DNA of 64,000 nucleotides from Algiphilus sp. (GCF_023145115.1 NZ_JAGLEJ010000014.1:62001-126000), one strand, 5' to 3'; shown: positions 7,840 through 16,138, numbered from the stretch's first letter. Numbers and translations are program-made. Notes: generated by a model not told the origin, from the letters alone.

Positions 7840-7926
7840 AAGTGACCCTGCCGGGGCCATCCATGGCCCCGGCGCTGAGCCGCGCTGCGACTTGCCACTG
7901 GCAAGTCGGTCGCGGCTCAGCCCAAT
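7840..7926 (+). repeat. Two-hairpin repeat unit A3, overlapping the regulator's stop codon
   Basis: This 87-bp unit starts AAGTGACCCTGC and ends CCCAAT, as does unit B2. Hairpin I is an 11-pair palindrome around CC (7850-7873). Hairpin II has a nine-pair outer stem GCTGAGCCG/CGGCTCAGC (7874-7882 and 7913-7921) and a nine-pair inner stem CGACTTGCC-ACT-GGCAAGTCG (7888-7908). The TGA of the convergent LuxR gene (7917-7919) lies inside the outer stem, so it may also end or protect that transcript. Confidence 0.8.
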
Positions 7927-9128
7927 CGAATGACCGAGTTTAGGAGGAGGCGGACCAGCATGGTCTGGCGGGTGACGCCGGTCTTGCAGAAGATGGAACG
8001 GAGGTGGGTGCGGGCGGTGTTGCGACGCACGTTCATTTCCTCAGCGGCTTCGTCGAGCGTCAGGCCCTCGGCCAGCAGCAGCGCCAGGGTTGCCTCCATG
8101 CGCGTCAGGCCGAAGAGGCGGCGCACCAGCTCGTGCGAGGGCTGGGCGGCGTTGGCCTCGGGGTCGCGCAGATAGACCACCGCCGCCGGACGGTTGCGGC
8201 CTTCGGAATACTCGCCGGCCGGCACGGTCTTGATCAGGACGCCCAGGCTGGCGCGACCGGACGGGCGGGTGACGGCGAGGGCGTCGACCATCGCGGGGGT
8301 GTCCTCGGCGCATTCGCCCGAGCAGGCGCGGCGGATGATGCGGTGCAGCTCGCGCTCCTCGGTGGTGCGGTCGAGTCGCAGCGCGTCACGGGTCATCCAG
8401 ATGCCGTCCTTCTCTCCGAGGATGCGACGCGCTTCCTCGTTGGTCTCGAGGATGTTGCCCTGCTCGTCATAGCTGATGATGCCGAGCAGCATGCGGTTGA
8501 TGGTGCCCGCGAACAGCTGGCGCTCGGTCTCCAGAAAGTCGAGCCGCGAATGCAGCTGTATCGCGCGCTTGAGGTGCGGCAGCACGAAGCGCACGAGTGC
8601 CTTGTCGTCCTCCGAGAAGGGGGCCACCTGGTCGGTGCGCGTGACGCGCAGGCGACACTCGACGCCGTCATCGGTGTAGATGTCGGCCCCCAGCAGGTGC
8701 CGCACGCCGAGCGGCCTGAGGTATTCCTTGTAGACCGTGCTGTTGAGCCACTCGCGACCCACCATTTCCTCGGCGGTCACCACTTCGCCTTCCTCGAGCC
8801 GCACGAAGGGGTCGATGGAGAAGAAGTGCGTCTCGTAGGACTCGGTGGCCTGCCGGGTCGTCTCGCCGGTGTTGATCATGACGCCGGAATGATCGGACGA
8901 CGGCGGCCGCAGCATCAGCGTGACGTGCTCGGCGCCGAGCTTGTCCTGCAGCATCTGCAGTGCCTGCTGCCAGGGCGGGGTGGTCAGCGGTCCCTCGTAG
9001 AGGGCGCCGACCATGGCATCGAGTTCACGGAAGCGTTCGGTCGTGGTGAGCTGGACCAGTTCGCTGGCCGGCATCTCAGTGCGCGCTTCCGCGCGTGCCT
9101 CTGCGAGGCTCGTCTTGGTCAACGGCAT
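7917..9128 (-). CDS. LuxR-family transcriptional regulator (TesR/TeiR-like)
   Basis: The 403-residue protein ends in a LuxR/GerE-type helix-turn-helix: FGLTRMEATLALLLAEGLTL, then DEAAEEMNVRRNTARTHL, the last part being the recognition helix. The N-terminal 250 residues look like a ligand-sensing region (a segment near 215-235, LGIISYDEQGNILETNEEA, is PAS-like). There is no receiver domain, so it is an orphan, probably ligand-responsive activator. Steroid clusters of Comamonas are run by LuxR-type TesR/TeiR, which makes this the best candidate regulator of the locus. Start at 9128 has GAGGAG upstream. Its stop lies inside repeat unit A3. Confidence 0.85.
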   Translation of the reverse strand: MPLTKTSLAEARAEARTEMPASELVQLTTTERFRELDAMVGALYEGPLTTPPWQQALQMLQDKLGAEHVTLMLRPPSSDHSGVMINTGETTRQATESYETHFFSIDPFVRLEEGEVVTAEEMVGREWLNSTVYKEYLRPLGVRHLLGADIYTDDGVECRLRVTRTDQVAPFSEDDKALVRFVLPHLKRAIQLHSRLDFLETERQLFAGTINRMLLGIISYDEQGNILETNEEARRILGEKDGIWMTRDALRLDRTTEERELHRIIRRACSGECAEDTPAMVDALAVTRPSGRASLGVLIKTVPAGEYSEGRNRPAAVVYLRDPEANAAQPSHELVRRLFGLTRMEATLALLLAEGLTLDEAAEEMNVRRNTARTHLRSIFCKTGVTRQTMLVRLLLNSVIRLG

Positions 9129-9257
9129 GCGAATGATCTCCTCGTGTCATTCCTGCTCTTGTCTCTGGGATGCACGTCGAAACCGCGCGCATCTCCGCCT
9201 CTCTGCCGGCATCGTCCCTCATCCCGGGCGTGCTGTCGAGCGTTCGTCGCGGCCTTC

Positions 9258-9299
9258 GTCCGTCCGGGGGAAGCCGGCGGCACGGCGGAACGCGACGAT
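9258..9299 (+). promoter_or_regulatory. Candidate activator site before the ketosteroid isomerase gene
   Basis: GTCCGTCCGGGGGA (9258-9271) matches 11 of 14 consensus positions, and GACGAT at 9294-9299 is a weak -10 at the usual spacing. The start codon at 9365 would leave a leader of about 60 bases. The region also separates this gene from the divergent regulator. Confidence 0.3.
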
Positions 9300-9364
9300 G
9301 CCCTCCGGAGCGCGTGCGGTTGCGGCGCGCGGACACTCGCACGATTCCGGGGGTTGATCTCGAC

Positions 9365-9748
9365 ATGGTGGACGAAGCGGGCATGAAGGCGGCCATGCAG
9401 GCCTATATCGATGCATTCAATGCGGCGGACCCGGAGGCCATCGCCGCGCTCTACGCGGACGATGCGACGGTGGAGGATCCTGTCGGCAGTGATCGCAAGC
9501 ATGGGCGGGAGGCGATCCTGGCGTTCTATCGCATGGCCGTTCAGACCGGTGCGCGGCTTTCCCTGGCGGCGCCGATCAGGGCATCGCACGACAACGCGGC
9601 CGCAATGGCCTTCGACGTCCATCTCGAGATGCCCACGGGGCAGAGCGTGATCCGCGTCATCGACGTGATGCGGTTCGATGCCGACGGTCGCTTCGCGAGC
9701 ATGGAGGCCTACTGGGGTCCTTCCGACGTGGCGCCGGCAGCGGGCTGA
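9365..9748 (+). CDS. ksi: Steroid Delta5-isomerase (3-ketosteroid isomerase)
   Basis: The 127-residue protein is a near-complete match in layout to the bacterial ketosteroid isomerases of Comamonas and Pseudomonas. Tyr14 lies in QAYID, Asp38 in YADDATVEDPVG and the third catalytic Asp (100) in RVIDVMRFD. It moves the C5-C6 double bond to C4-C5 in 3-keto steroids using Asp38 as shuttle base. The first ATG matching family length is at 9365; an open frame extends upstream but without family sequence. It converges on kshA with a terminator-like hairpin over its stop codon. Confidence 0.95.
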   Translation: MVDEAGMKAAMQAYIDAFNAADPEAIAALYADDATVEDPVGSDRKHGREAILAFYRMAVQTGARLSLAAPIRASHDNAAAMAFDVHLEMPTGQSVIRVIDVMRFDADGRFASMEAYWGPSDVAPAAG

Positions 9749-9761
9749 GCCCGCTGCCGGC
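9733..9761. terminator. Hairpin between convergent ksi and kshA
   Basis: A 29-bp inverted repeat, GCCGGCAGCGGG (9733-9744) with CCCGCTGCCGGC (9750-9761), 12 pairs and a five-base loop. It includes the ksi TGA. Only a short T-rich stretch (GGTTTCC) follows on the plus side, so it may be a weak or Rho-aided terminator serving both genes. Confidence 0.65.
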
Positions 9762-9774
9762 GGCGGCGGTTTCC

Positions 9775-10884
9775 TCAGGCCTCGAATACGTGGGCCATCG
9801 CGGGCTTCTCTTCGAGGCCCTGATCGATCTCCACCACGCGCCGCATGCGGCGCTCCGAGGGCACCTTGTCGCTGTCGGTGTAGAACTGCTCGTACCACTC
9901 GCGCAGCTGATAGATCGGGCCGTCGCCTTCGCACAGCAGCGGGTTGTCGACGCGCACCTTGTTGTGCCAGATCTCGACGTCCTCCGAGAACGCCTTGCAG
10001 GTGAGGTCGACGTACTGCTTGATCATGTCGTTGCAGGCGGCCTCGTCCATGCCGGGGATCTTCTTGACCATGACGCCGAAGCGCAGCTCGAAGCGGTTCT
10101 GGTCCACCGGGACGTGGGTGTTCAGCAGGATCGACTCGATCGGCACGCCGTTCGCTTCGCCGAACATGTGGGTGATGTGGTACGCCGGGCCGAAGTAGGT
10201 CGCGATGGTGGTCAGATAGCTGTTCGGGCCGCCCAGCCGCTCGTTCTTGCCGACCATGATCTGCGTGGCCTTGTGGCCCTCGAAGATGTTGGCGAAGTAG
10301 ACGACGTTCTCCGAGCCGTGCACCGGCGTGAAGTGCGTCATGTCGGCCTGGTTGTCGACCAGTTCCCGGCAGTTGGTGCCGATGTCCCACTTGACGATGT
10401 GCCACTCGGACCACTCGTCGGAGAACGCCTGATCCATGCGCGGGATGGCCTGCTCGGCGGGCGGTTCGGCGCCCTCCGGGTCGTTCCAGACGAAGAGCAG
10501 GTTGTTCTCCTCGCAGGTGTGCCACGAGCGCACGCGGGCCTTAGGCGGAATGCGCTTGCAGTAGGGAATCTCGGTGCACTTGCCGTCGCCGCCCCAGTGC
10601 CAGCCGTGGAAGCGGCACACGACAGCGTCGCCCTTGACCTCGCCCAGGCCGAGGTCGGCGCCCATGTGGGGGCACCATGCATCGAGAATGTTGATCTTGC
10701 CGCTGGCGCCCTGGAAGGCGACCAGCCGGGTGCCGAAGATGTCCAGCGAATGCGGCTTGCCGTCCTTGTACTCGTCGGCGAGGCCGAGGCAGTGCCAGCC
10801 ACGCGCGAAGCGCTCCGGCGGTTCGGCAGCCTCGATGCGGTGGGTTGGTGCGTTGCCGGCGGCGGGGCGGATTGCTGTGACCAT
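9775..10884 (-). CDS. kshA: 3-ketosteroid 9alpha-hydroxylase, oxygenase component
   Basis: The 369-residue Rieske oxygenase hydroxylates C9 of androstadienedione-type steroids, which triggers ring B opening to the 9,10-seco product. The Rieske cluster ligands are Cys71-x-His73 and Cys90-x2-His93, and the mononuclear iron site reads Asp181-x2-His184-x4-His189 (DMTHFTPVHG). Electrons should come from the KshB-like reductase at 26600-27631. The gene is divergent from hsaA, with the shared region 10885-11107 holding a strong candidate activator site. Length and both metal sites agree with KshA. Confidence 0.88.
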   Translation of the reverse strand: MVTAIRPAAGNAPTHRIEAAEPPERFARGWHCLGLADEYKDGKPHSLDIFGTRLVAFQGASGKINILDAWCPHMGADLGLGEVKGDAVVCRFHGWHWGGDGKCTEIPYCKRIPPKARVRSWHTCEENNLLFVWNDPEGAEPPAEQAIPRMDQAFSDEWSEWHIVKWDIGTNCRELVDNQADMTHFTPVHGSENVVYFANIFEGHKATQIMVGKNERLGGPNSYLTTIATYFGPAYHITHMFGEANGVPIESILLNTHVPVDQNRFELRFGVMVKKIPGMDEAACNDMIKQYVDLTCKAFSEDVEIWHNKVRVDNPLLCEGDGPIYQLREWYEQFYTDSDKVPSERRMRRVVEIDQGLEEKPAMAHVFEA

Positions 10885-10995
10885 GGAGAGTTGCTCCGGT
10901 TATGCCTTTTCGAGTGTCAGTCTTGGCATTGCCGCGCCCTGCTGCATCACCCATTTGCGTGAGTCGGCAGCGAAGTTGGACAAGCCCGGGACTTA

Positions 10996-11037
10996 GTCAT
11001 TTCGGACGATGCTGCACCCCGGCCGGATGGTTGTAAT
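10996..11037 (+). promoter_or_regulatory. Putative activator site and -10 box for hsaA
   Basis: GTCATTTCGGACGA (10996-11009) is one of the three best motif copies and has GTC/GAC half-site symmetry. TGTAAT at 11032-11037 is a good -10 box, 36 bp after the motif start. No -35 consensus is present, consistent with a class II activator centred near -41. The hsaA start is at 11108; kshA is transcribed the other way. Confidence 0.5.
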
Positions 11038-11107
11038 GCAGGGCACATTGCCCCGGTCGCGACTCGTCAGCGCGCCGGCGGACGGCAATCGCAAGCAGGA
11101 GAACGCC

Positions 11108-12301
11108 ATGCAGAGCAACGCCCAGAGCGCCGTGACGCCCGTCAGTCCGGAAGTATTGAAGCAGCGTGCACGCGATATCGTGCCGCGCCTCGTCGAGCGC
11201 GCCGCACAGGCGGACGAACAGCGCCGCGTCCCCGACGAGACCATCCGCGATCTGCAGGAGGCCGGCCTCTTCCGCGTGCTGCAGCCGAAAGCCTACGGCG
11301 GCTACGAGATGGACCCGCAGGTGTTCTACGACATCGCCATGATCCTGTCCGAGGGCTGCATGTCCACGGGCTGGATCTACGGGATCATCGGCGTGCACAA
11401 CTGGCAGCTCGCGCTGTTCGATCCGCGCGCCGCCGAGGACGTCTGGAAGGAGGACACCGGCACGCTGGTTGCGTCGACCTACATGCCCAAGGGGCAGGTC
11501 ACGCCGGTCGAGGGCGGCTTCAAGTTCAGCGGGCGGTGGGGCTTCTCGAGCGGCATCGACCACTGCGAGTGGGTGCTGCTCGGCGGCCTCATCTTCAACG
11601 AGGGGCAGCCGCCCGAGTACCGCACCTTCCTGGTGCCGCGCTCGGACTTCCGCGTCGAGGACACCTGGCACACCATGGGCCTCAAGGGCACCGGCAGCAA
11701 CGACATCATCGTCGAGGACGCCTTCGTGCCGGAGTACCGCACCCACAAGGCGGCCGACGGCTTCGCCGGCACCAACCCGGGCGGCGACACCTTCACGTCG
11801 CCGCTGTACAAGATCCCGTTCGGCCAGATCTTCGTGCGCGCGGTGTCCTCGGCGGCCATCGGCGCCCTCAGTGGCGCGGTCAACGAATTCCGCAACTGGG
11901 CCACCGACTGGACCGGCAACATGGGTTCCAAGACCGCCGAGCAGGCGCCGGCGCAGCTCGCCGTCGCCGAGGCGATGACCACGGTCGACGAGCTCAAGCT
12001 GATCCTGCACCGCAACTTCGAGGAGATCCTCGACGGCATCCGGCAGAACAAGCCGGTCAGTGTCGAGCGCCGGCTGCACTTCCGCTACCAGGCGGCGCAG
12101 GTGGTCGACCGCTGTGCCGAGCGCGTCTCGCGCCTGATGGCGGCGGCGGGCGGTCGCAGCATCTTCACCGACTTCCCGGTCCAGCGGCACTTCCTCGATA
12201 TCCATACCGCGCGCGCCCACTACGCCAACAACGCCCACATGTTCGGCAGCAATTTCGGCGGCGTCATGATGGGTCGCGACAACACCGACTTCTTCATCTA
12301 G
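11108..12301 (+). CDS. hsaA: 3-HSA 4-hydroxylase, oxygenase component
   Basis: This 397-residue protein has the acyl-CoA-dehydrogenase fold of two-component flavin monooxygenases. HsaA hydroxylates the phenolic A ring of 3-HSA to the catechol 3,4-DHSA using reduced flavin from HsaB. Typical segments are SEGCMSTGWIYGIIGVHNWQ, FSGRWGFSSGIDHCEWV and the conserved C-terminus MFGSNFGGVMMGRDNTDFF. The start follows AGGAGAA. The kstD-like gene begins 13 bp downstream, so the two are one unit. No hsaB reductase is visible in the window. Confidence 0.88.
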   Translation: MQSNAQSAVTPVSPEVLKQRARDIVPRLVERAAQADEQRRVPDETIRDLQEAGLFRVLQPKAYGGYEMDPQVFYDIAMILSEGCMSTGWIYGIIGVHNWQLALFDPRAAEDVWKEDTGTLVASTYMPKGQVTPVEGGFKFSGRWGFSSGIDHCEWVLLGGLIFNEGQPPEYRTFLVPRSDFRVEDTWHTMGLKGTGSNDIIVEDAFVPEYRTHKAADGFAGTNPGGDTFTSPLYKIPFGQIFVRAVSSAAIGALSGAVNEFRNWATDWTGNMGSKTAEQAPAQLAVAEAMTTVDELKLILHRNFEEILDGIRQNKPVSVERRLHFRYQAAQVVDRCAERVSRLMAAAGGRSIFTDFPVQRHFLDIHTARAHYANNAHMFGSNFGGVMMGRDNTDFFI

Positions 12302-12314
12302 GCGCGGGCCCGTC

Positions 12315-14045
12315 ATGAGCGAAGCGGCGCAGCACTGGGACGGCGAGTACGACGTCATCGTCATCGGCTCGGGTGCCGGCGGGCTCACCGCCGCACTGCG
12401 CGCGCGGACCGAGGGGCTTTCCAGCATCGTGCTGGAGAAGTCGGATCGCTACGGGGGCACCAGCGCGGTATCGGGCGGCGGCATCTGGATCCCGTGCAAC
12501 GACCAGATCGCCGAGATGGGCGAGTCGGATTCGTACGACGAGGCGCTGACCTATCTGCGCCATCTCACCGGTGGCGAGGTGCCGGAGGCCCGCATCGAGG
12601 CCTATCTGCGCAACGCCCCCGAGATGGTGCGGGCACTGGCGCGCGAGTCGGACGTGCACTTCCGTTCGGTGCGCAAGTATCCGGACTACTTCCCCGACAA
12701 GCCCGGCGGCAAGCCCGGCTTCCGCACCATGGAGCCTGCCGCCTTCGACGCGGCGCGGCTCGGGGACGACTTCGAGGGGCTGCGCGAGCCCTTCGCGGGC
12801 ACCCAGCTGATGGGGCGCGTGTCGATGGACCAGGTGCAGGCGCACACGCTCTTCACGCGCGGCGCCGGCTGGATCCGCCTGACCCTCGGGATGATGTGGC
12901 GCTACTGGACGGATTTCCGCTGGCGCATGCGCACGCGGCGCGACCGGCGGCTGACCCTGGGGCAGGCCCTGGTCGGCGCGCTGCGCGCGGCGCTGCGGCG
13001 GCAGGACGTTCCGGTCCAGCTGGGTACCGGTCTGGTGTCGTTGATCGAGGAACAGGGGCGCGTGATCGGTGTCGAGGTCGAGTGCGACGGCACGCGCAAG
13101 CGGCTTCGCGCCGCGCAGGCCGTGGTGCTCGCATCCGGCGGTTTCGAGTCGAACCAGGAGATGCGCGAACAGTACCTGCCCAAACCGACCGACGCCGCCT
13201 GGACCGCCGCACCGCCGATCAACCACGGTGACGGCATCCGGGCCGGTCTCGCGCTCGGTGCCGGCACGGCCTTCATGGATCTCACCTGGGGCGCACCCAC
13301 CGTCGACATGCCCGGCGAAGTGCCGCAGCCCGGCCTGTTCGTCGAGCGGGCGCTGCCCGGCTGCCTGATGGTCAACGGCAAGGGCGAGCGCTTCTGCAAC
13401 GAGGCCGACCCGTATACCGAGGTCATCTACGCGATGTATCGCAACCATCAGCAGAGCGGCTGCTGCGTGCCGGCGTGGATGATCTGCGATGCCACCTTCC
13501 GGAAGAAGTATCCCCTCGGGCCGACGCTGCCGGGCAGCATCCAGCCCGATCGCAAGCTGCCCCGGGACTGGTGGGGCAAGGTCATCCATCGCGCCGACTC
13601 GCTGGAGGCGCTGGCCGGCGCGATCGGCGTCGATGCCGACGGCCTGGCGCGCTCGGTGGAACGCATCAACCGCTACGCCCGCCAGGGTGTCGACGCGGAG
13701 TTCGGCAAGGGCGGCAACGTCTTCGATCGCTATTACAGCGATCCCACCGTCAAGCCCAATCCGTGCCTCGGCCCGGTCGAGAAGGGGCCGTTCTATGCCG
13801 TGCGCGTCGACCCCGGCGAGCTCGGCACCAAGGGCGGCCTGCTCACCGACGAGCATGCGCGCGTGCTGCGCGAAGCCGACGGCAAGGCGATCGACGGGCT
13901 CTATGCGGTCGGCAACTGCTCGGCGGCGGTGATGGGGCGGACCTATGCCGGGCCCGGTGCCACGCTCGGGCCCGCGATGACCTTCGCCTACATCGCCGCG
14001 CACGATATCGCGATGCGGGCGGCCGAGCAGCGTAAAGCAGCCTGA
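12315..14045 (+). CDS. KstD-family 3-ketosteroid dehydrogenase, FAD-dependent
   Basis: The 576-residue flavoprotein starts with a dinucleotide fold (VIVIGSGAGGLTAAL, 14-28) followed by EKSDRYGGTSAVSGGGIW, and ends with YAVGNCSAAVMGRTYAGPGATLGP, a signature of 3-oxosteroid dehydrogenases. It should insert a double bond into ring A: Delta1 for a true KstD, Delta4 for a 5alpha-steroid dehydrogenase. Which one cannot be decided by eye. Placement directly after hsaA favours Delta1-dehydrogenation feeding KshA. A second member of the family lies at 27863-29590. Confidence 0.85.
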   Translation: MSEAAQHWDGEYDVIVIGSGAGGLTAALRARTEGLSSIVLEKSDRYGGTSAVSGGGIWIPCNDQIAEMGESDSYDEALTYLRHLTGGEVPEARIEAYLRNAPEMVRALARESDVHFRSVRKYPDYFPDKPGGKPGFRTMEPAAFDAARLGDDFEGLREPFAGTQLMGRVSMDQVQAHTLFTRGAGWIRLTLGMMWRYWTDFRWRMRTRRDRRLTLGQALVGALRAALRRQDVPVQLGTGLVSLIEEQGRVIGVEVECDGTRKRLRAAQAVVLASGGFESNQEMREQYLPKPTDAAWTAAPPINHGDGIRAGLALGAGTAFMDLTWGAPTVDMPGEVPQPGLFVERALPGCLMVNGKGERFCNEADPYTEVIYAMYRNHQQSGCCVPAWMICDATFRKKYPLGPTLPGSIQPDRKLPRDWWGKVIHRADSLEALAGAIGVDADGLARSVERINRYARQGVDAEFGKGGNVFDRYYSDPTVKPNPCLGPVEKGPFYAVRVDPGELGTKGGLLTDEHARVLREADGKAIDGLYAVGNCSAAVMGRTYAGPGATLGPAMTFAYIAAHDIAMRAAEQRKAA

Positions 14046-14065
14046 CCGCGGCGGGTTCCAGGGAT

Positions 14066-14087
14066 CGGTGCCTCCACCTCGGCACCG
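14066..14087. other. Intercistronic hairpin
   Basis: CGGTGCC (14066-14072) pairs with GGCACCG (14081-14087) around an eight-base loop between the KstD-like gene and the next SDR. It has no T-tract, so it may stabilise or attenuate the transcript instead of ending it. Confidence 0.4.
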
Positions 14088-14114
14088 GCCCGACAAGATC
14101 AACGAGGGGGAGAC

Positions 14115-14870
14115 ATGCAGAGGCTGCAGAACAAGGTGGCGCTGGTCACCGGCGCCGGCCAGGGCGTGGGTCAGGGCATCGCGCTGGCGCTCGCCGCCGA
14201 AGGTGCGGCGGTGGCGGTCACCGGCCGGACCCGCGCGAAGCTCGACGAGACCGTCGCCGGCATCCACGAGCGCGGCGGATCGGCGCTGGCGGTGGTCTGC
14301 GACGTCAAGGACCCCGATGCGCTGGCGGCCGCCGTGGAAACGACGGTGCGCGAGTTGGGCGGGCTCAATATCCTCGTCAACAACGCCCAGGAGGTCCCGC
14401 TGGGTGCGCTCGACGACGTCGCGGACGATGCCTTCGATGCCGGCTGGCAGTCGGGTCCGATGGCGACCTTCCGGCTCATGAAGCTGGCCCATCCCTGGCT
14501 GCGCGGAGACGGCTGCATCGTCAACCTGGCATCGCCGGCCGCGATGCGCTGGGATGCGGCGGGCTACGGCTGCTACGGCGCCGTCAAGGAAGCCATCCGC
14601 CAGCTCACCCGCGCGGCCGCCTGCGAATGGGCCTCCGAGGGCATCCGGACCAATGCCATCCTGCCGCTGGCCAGCTCGCCAGCGATGGCCTGGTGGACGC
14701 GCGAGCGCCCCGAGGAGGCCGAGGCCTTCGTCGCCACCGTGCCGATGCAGCGCATCGGCGACTGCGAGCAGGACATCGGCCGTTTCGTGGCGACGCTGTG
14801 CTCCGAGGACTGCGCCTACGTCAACGGGCAGAGCATTGCGCTGGACGGTGGTCAGGCCCGCATCGGGTAG
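14115..14870 (+). CDS. SDR-family oxidoreductase
   Basis: A 251-residue short-chain dehydrogenase. TGAGQGVGQG (13-22) is the cofactor motif, with an Arg after the second strand (GRTR) suggesting NADP. VNNAQE replaces the usual NNAG. The catalytic Ser is in NLASP and the Tyr-Lys pair in YGAVK. AGGGGGAGAC precedes the start. It sits between a KstD-like protein and an OYE-type flavoenzyme, so a steroid ketone or alcohol is the probable substrate; the position is unknown. Confidence 0.85.
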   Translation: MQRLQNKVALVTGAGQGVGQGIALALAAEGAAVAVTGRTRAKLDETVAGIHERGGSALAVVCDVKDPDALAAAVETTVRELGGLNILVNNAQEVPLGALDDVADDAFDAGWQSGPMATFRLMKLAHPWLRGDGCIVNLASPAAMRWDAAGYGCYGAVKEAIRQLTRAAACEWASEGIRTNAILPLASSPAMAWWTRERPEEAEAFVATVPMQRIGDCEQDIGRFVATLCSEDCAYVNGQSIALDGGQARIG

Positions 14871-14897
14871 GCACCCTTTGAAACCAGGGCAGAAACC

Positions 14898-16136
14898 ATG
14901 ACGGCCGTCGAGCAGCCCGACGAGGCACGCGCCTTCACGCCGGTGACAGTCGGGCCACTGACCTTGCGCAACCGCTTCATCAAATCCGCGACCAACGAGG
15001 GCATGGCGCGTGGCGGCGTGCCCTCGCGGGCGCTGGTGGAGCACCATCGCCGCATCGCCGCCGGCGGCGCCGCCATGACCACGGTCGCCTACTGCGCGGT
15101 GACGGCGGACGGCCGCACCTTCGAGGATCAGGTGACCCTCGACGACGCCACCCTTCCGCACCTGCGCGCGCTGACCGATGCGGTGCGTGCGGAGGGCGCC
15201 GCCGCCTGCGCGCAGATCACGCACGGCGGCTGCTTCACCTTCCTGCCCGAGCTCTCCACGCGCTATCCGCTGTCGGCATCGGGCGGCTTCAATCCGCCGG
15301 GGGCGATCAGCGGGCGCTTCTTCAAGACCGCGATGACCGAGGCCGACATGGACACGGTCGCGGAGGCCTTCGCCGCCGGCGCCCGCCGGGCGCGCGAGGC
15401 GGGCTTCGACGCGGTCGAGATCCACATGGGGCACGGCTATCTGCTGAGCCAGTTCCTGTCGCCGGCCTACAACCGCCGCCGGGATGCGTGGGGCGGCAAC
15501 GCCGAGCGGCGCGCACGCTTCCCGGTCGCGGTGCTGCGCCGGGTGCTCGACGCGGTCGGCGACACCATGGCGGTGACCTGCAAGCTTAGCGTGGTCGAGG
15601 GCCACAGGCGCGGCGCGCCGCTGGAGGACGTCATCACCACCGCGCGCGCGCTCGAGGCCGCCGGCGCCCACATGCTGGTGCTGTCCGGCGGCATGAATGT
15701 CGAGGCGCCCTGGCAGATCTTCGGCAGCAACATGCCGGCCGCGGCGGTGACCAGCATCCAGAACCCGGTGGTGCGCGTGGCGACGCGCCTGATGCGGCTG
15801 TGGGAGCCCCGGGTCGCCTTCGAGGAGCTCTATCTGCGGCCCTACTCGCAGCAGGTCCGCGGCGCGGTCACGATGCCGCTGGCCTATCTCGGCGGTGCCA
15901 AGTCCATGGACGGCGTGGGCAGTGTCATGGCCGACGGCTTCGACTGCGTCGTCATGGGCCGGGCGCTGATCCACGACGCGCAGCTGGTGCGGCGCTTCGA
16001 GCGTGGCGAGACGCGCGTATCCGGCTGCACGGCCTGCAACGAGTGCGTGGTGACCATGTACGGTCCGGGCGGCACGCACTGCGTGCTCACCGGCAGCGGC
16101 GATCCCGACGCCAACAGCCGCCCGGCGGCGGGCTGA
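14898..16136 (+). CDS. Old-yellow-enzyme-type oxidoreductase with a 4Fe-4S motif
   Basis: The 412-residue protein is a TIM-barrel flavoenzyme. LTLRNRFIKSATNEGMA (22-38) is the family start, HMGHGYLLSQFLSPAYNRR holds the substrate-side residues, and the C-terminal CTACNECVVTM with a fourth Cys eleven residues on gives the Cx2Cx2Cx11C cluster pattern of 2,4-dienoyl-CoA-reductase-type members. The second Rossmann domain of DCR is missing, so electrons must arrive by another route. It may reduce a steroid enone or dienone. It sits 2 bp before an SDR, inside an overlapping gene run. Confidence 0.85.
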   Translation: MTAVEQPDEARAFTPVTVGPLTLRNRFIKSATNEGMARGGVPSRALVEHHRRIAAGGAAMTTVAYCAVTADGRTFEDQVTLDDATLPHLRALTDAVRAEGAAACAQITHGGCFTFLPELSTRYPLSASGGFNPPGAISGRFFKTAMTEADMDTVAEAFAAGARRAREAGFDAVEIHMGHGYLLSQFLSPAYNRRRDAWGGNAERRARFPVAVLRRVLDAVGDTMAVTCKLSVVEGHRRGAPLEDVITTARALEAAGAHMLVLSGGMNVEAPWQIFGSNMPAAAVTSIQNPVVRVATRLMRLWEPRVAFEELYLRPYSQQVRGAVTMPLAYLGGAKSMDGVGSVMADGFDCVVMGRALIHDAQLVRRFERGETRVSGCTACNECVVTMYGPGGTHCVLTGSGDPDANSRPAAG

Positions 16137-16138
16137 TC

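Larger units (their letters stand above)
7401..7916. other. Gene-free region holding a hairpin and repeat array A
   Basis: I see no convincing gene in this 516-bp stretch. It holds a perfect 9-bp hairpin (CAGAAGGGG at 7471-7479 with CCCCTTCTG at 7489-7497, 9-nt loop), then array A, about two and a half units of a two-hairpin repeat. Short open frames through it follow the repeats and lack ribosome sites and family motifs. Confidence 0.7.

Noticed and set aside
9133..9146. GTGTCATTCCTGCT as a motif copy
   Set aside because: Only the left half matches and no -10 box lies at the right distance.
12294..16079. Minus-strand open frame of more than 1,200 codons opposite the KstD, SDR and OYE genes
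   Set aside because: Same antisense effect; the opposing genes carry complete cofactor motifs.
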